Shown in pieces: positions 62,345-64,000 of a stretch of 64,000 nt of DNA (position 1 is the stretch's first letter; every line of letters starts with the position of its first letter). Source of the stretch: Megaleporinus macrocephalus (lineage: Eukaryota > Chordata > Actinopteri > Characiformes > Anostomidae); the NCBI GenBank assembly GCA_021613375.1, contig CM038718.1:43918166-43982165 (forward strand), in the 5' to 3' direction. The notes below the pieces were generated by a model, which was not told the origin of the DNA, did not search any database, and was given only the letters and a program-made list of their open reading frames with translations. A program made the position numbers and the translations under genes.

Positions 62345-63622
62345 GAGTTTTTTTTGAGGGGGGGTGGGTGGGTTGGGGGGATGGGGATGGGGGGACTGGA
62401 GGAGGGGTGGTGGGTATAGTTATCTGTGCATGTTCACCTGTGCAAGCAAATCCTGCATACAGTCAAAGTCAATTACACAAGGCTTCAGCTTCTCTTCTCT
62501 CTCTTTCTCTCTCTCCACACACACACACATATACATATACATTTCTTTAGACAGCGATGAAATATATATGTAAAAGATATTTTAAAAAAGATAGATATGT
62601 TTATATATATATATATTTTAAAATCTGGTTCCATTAACTTACATTAAAAGTATTGCATGTTTTTCATTTTGCATGTTCATCATTTTTAATAGAAACAAGG
62701 TTTTGGTCCAACAGCAGTAATGGAAATAAATGCAAACATATTTAACAAACACAAAGATTTAACAAAGATTGATATTTATCAATAAATTTAATAAAAACAT
62801 CCAGGTGTTCAGACATTAAACATTTATATGTATATTATGATTAGTATAAGATATTAATGATTAATACCATTTGTTAATTAATCAAATTAAAGTAAATATA
62901 TATATATATATTAAATCAATATTTATAGGGCCATTTCTACTGGGAGCTGACACAAACCCTAACCCCTACATTTACAAGTACCAGGTTTAATTTATATATT
63001 TAGAACTTTATATATTTTAGAACTTTATGCAAAATAATGTACTGTCCCATGTTTTATTTTCACTATGGAAACACTGAGAGTTTCAGTCTATTGGTGGAAA
63101 GATATTTTAGCCATGTTTCAACTGAAATAGGCTGAAAACATTCTTATGTTTTAAAGTAAGTGAATGTAAATTATAGGCAATTTCAGAGCATTTCTATTGG
63201 TGTATTCATCATGACATTTTTATACAATATTAACTCCGCTCTGCTGAACTCAAATTATGATGAAAACTAAAAATCAAATTAAAATTGTTCTGTGTTCTCT
63301 GTACAGGATGTATGCGCTTATTATCATATAGAAATTATTATATTATTTTATATTATATTTATTATATTTTTAATTTAGAAGCACTATATTTTCCACACTA
63401 TATCCATTTTAGGCACATAGTGATGCACACAATATACAATATATTACTGCATATATACATTCACATATACATATACATACACATACATACATTTATGTAT
63501 ACACACACATATAAAATCATGTATCTCCATTTTTCATGATAAATAGACCAAAAGGAATGCTTCAAAATCACTTCTGGTTCCAAATCTGGTTCCATTGACT
63601 GGTTGTTTTTCATTGGACAGTG

Positions 63623-63718
<96 letters not shown>

Positions 63719-64000
63719 CACCTACATACATATACATATACACTTATATACATATACATATACACTTATATATTAAATATGGCAGCTGGCGTGTACGTTG
63801 AGGGAAAATGTCATGGTGAAAGCCACTGGAAATGCTCCAAAATAGCTTTTCAAAAATTCTTGTCCCATTAAATTTTATTAAAATAAAGATATGTATTTGC
63901 CCTCTCCTGTAAATCTGTATTTTCAGATTCATTGTAATATGTAGGTATTGTAAATATTCTGAATGTCATTCAGTAATTCAGGGCACACAGTAATGCACAT
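62345..64000. other. AT-rich intergenic with microsatellites and MITE fragments
   Basis: A G-rich run at 62355-62412, (CA)n at 62517-62530, TA runs at 62603 and 62894, MITE-family fragments at about 62625-62670 and 63130-63250, and the right end TTTTTCATTGGACAGTGACA at 63604-63623. (TA)n at 63627-63711 is followed by (CATA)-type repeats. No gene seen. Confidence 0.65.

Overview
The window looks like teleost fish nuclear DNA. It has one split, vertebrate-type gene with GT-AG introns, very abundant long (TA)n and (CT)n tracts, Tc1-like, L2/Rex-like and SINE-like repeats of fish type, and no bacterial gene organisation. Species cannot be fixed from the sequence. An otophysan fish is my guess from repeat style only.

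The only gene I can fully support is a minus-strand GABA transporter of the SLC6 family, the GAT-1 type (slc6a1). Fourteen coding exons lie between 51110 (ATG) and 35726 (TAA). All are joined by GT-AG introns with compatible phases and give a 681-residue protein with all 12 membrane segments. A likely noncoding first exon lies at about 52049-52480. A likely 3' untranslated region reaches to about 31965. Its most unusual feature is the C-terminal tail: after the conserved ENGPEQ block the protein runs into about 80 residues of Gln/Pro/Ala low complexity, so it is about 80 residues longer than the mammalian protein.

Layout. 1-10430 is a mobile-element and satellite neighbourhood: a LINE 3' fragment fused to a trinucleotide tract; two inverted copies of one unknown element, the first carrying a 92-bp-arm hairpin; between them a Tc1-like relic whose transposase has spawned a 31-bp minisatellite; and a 21/23-bp satellite split by a nearly intact LINE. 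10430-31900 is intergenic: SINEs, a MITE family with about 26-bp terminal repeats, a 1.4-kb foldback repeat, a 43-bp minisatellite next to a possible SWIM-type gene fragment, a 2-kb polypyrimidine tract and a 35-bp minisatellite. Patches at 16200-16730 and 27070-27420 look like conserved noncoding sequence. 31900-52500 is the slc6a1 locus, whose introns hold two kilobase-scale purine/pyrimidine tracts of opposite polarity and a 4-kb array of a roughly 110-bp repeat rich in GGTTC/GAACC. 52500-64000 is upstream of the gene: TA-rich tandem duplications, more GGTTC/GAACC repeats with a short interstitial telomeric tract, and a low-repeat block at 61080-62340 with octamer, TATA and X-box motifs that may be regulatory.

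No tRNA, rRNA or CRISPR was found, and no second protein gene. Most long open frames in the window are reading frames through tandem repeats.
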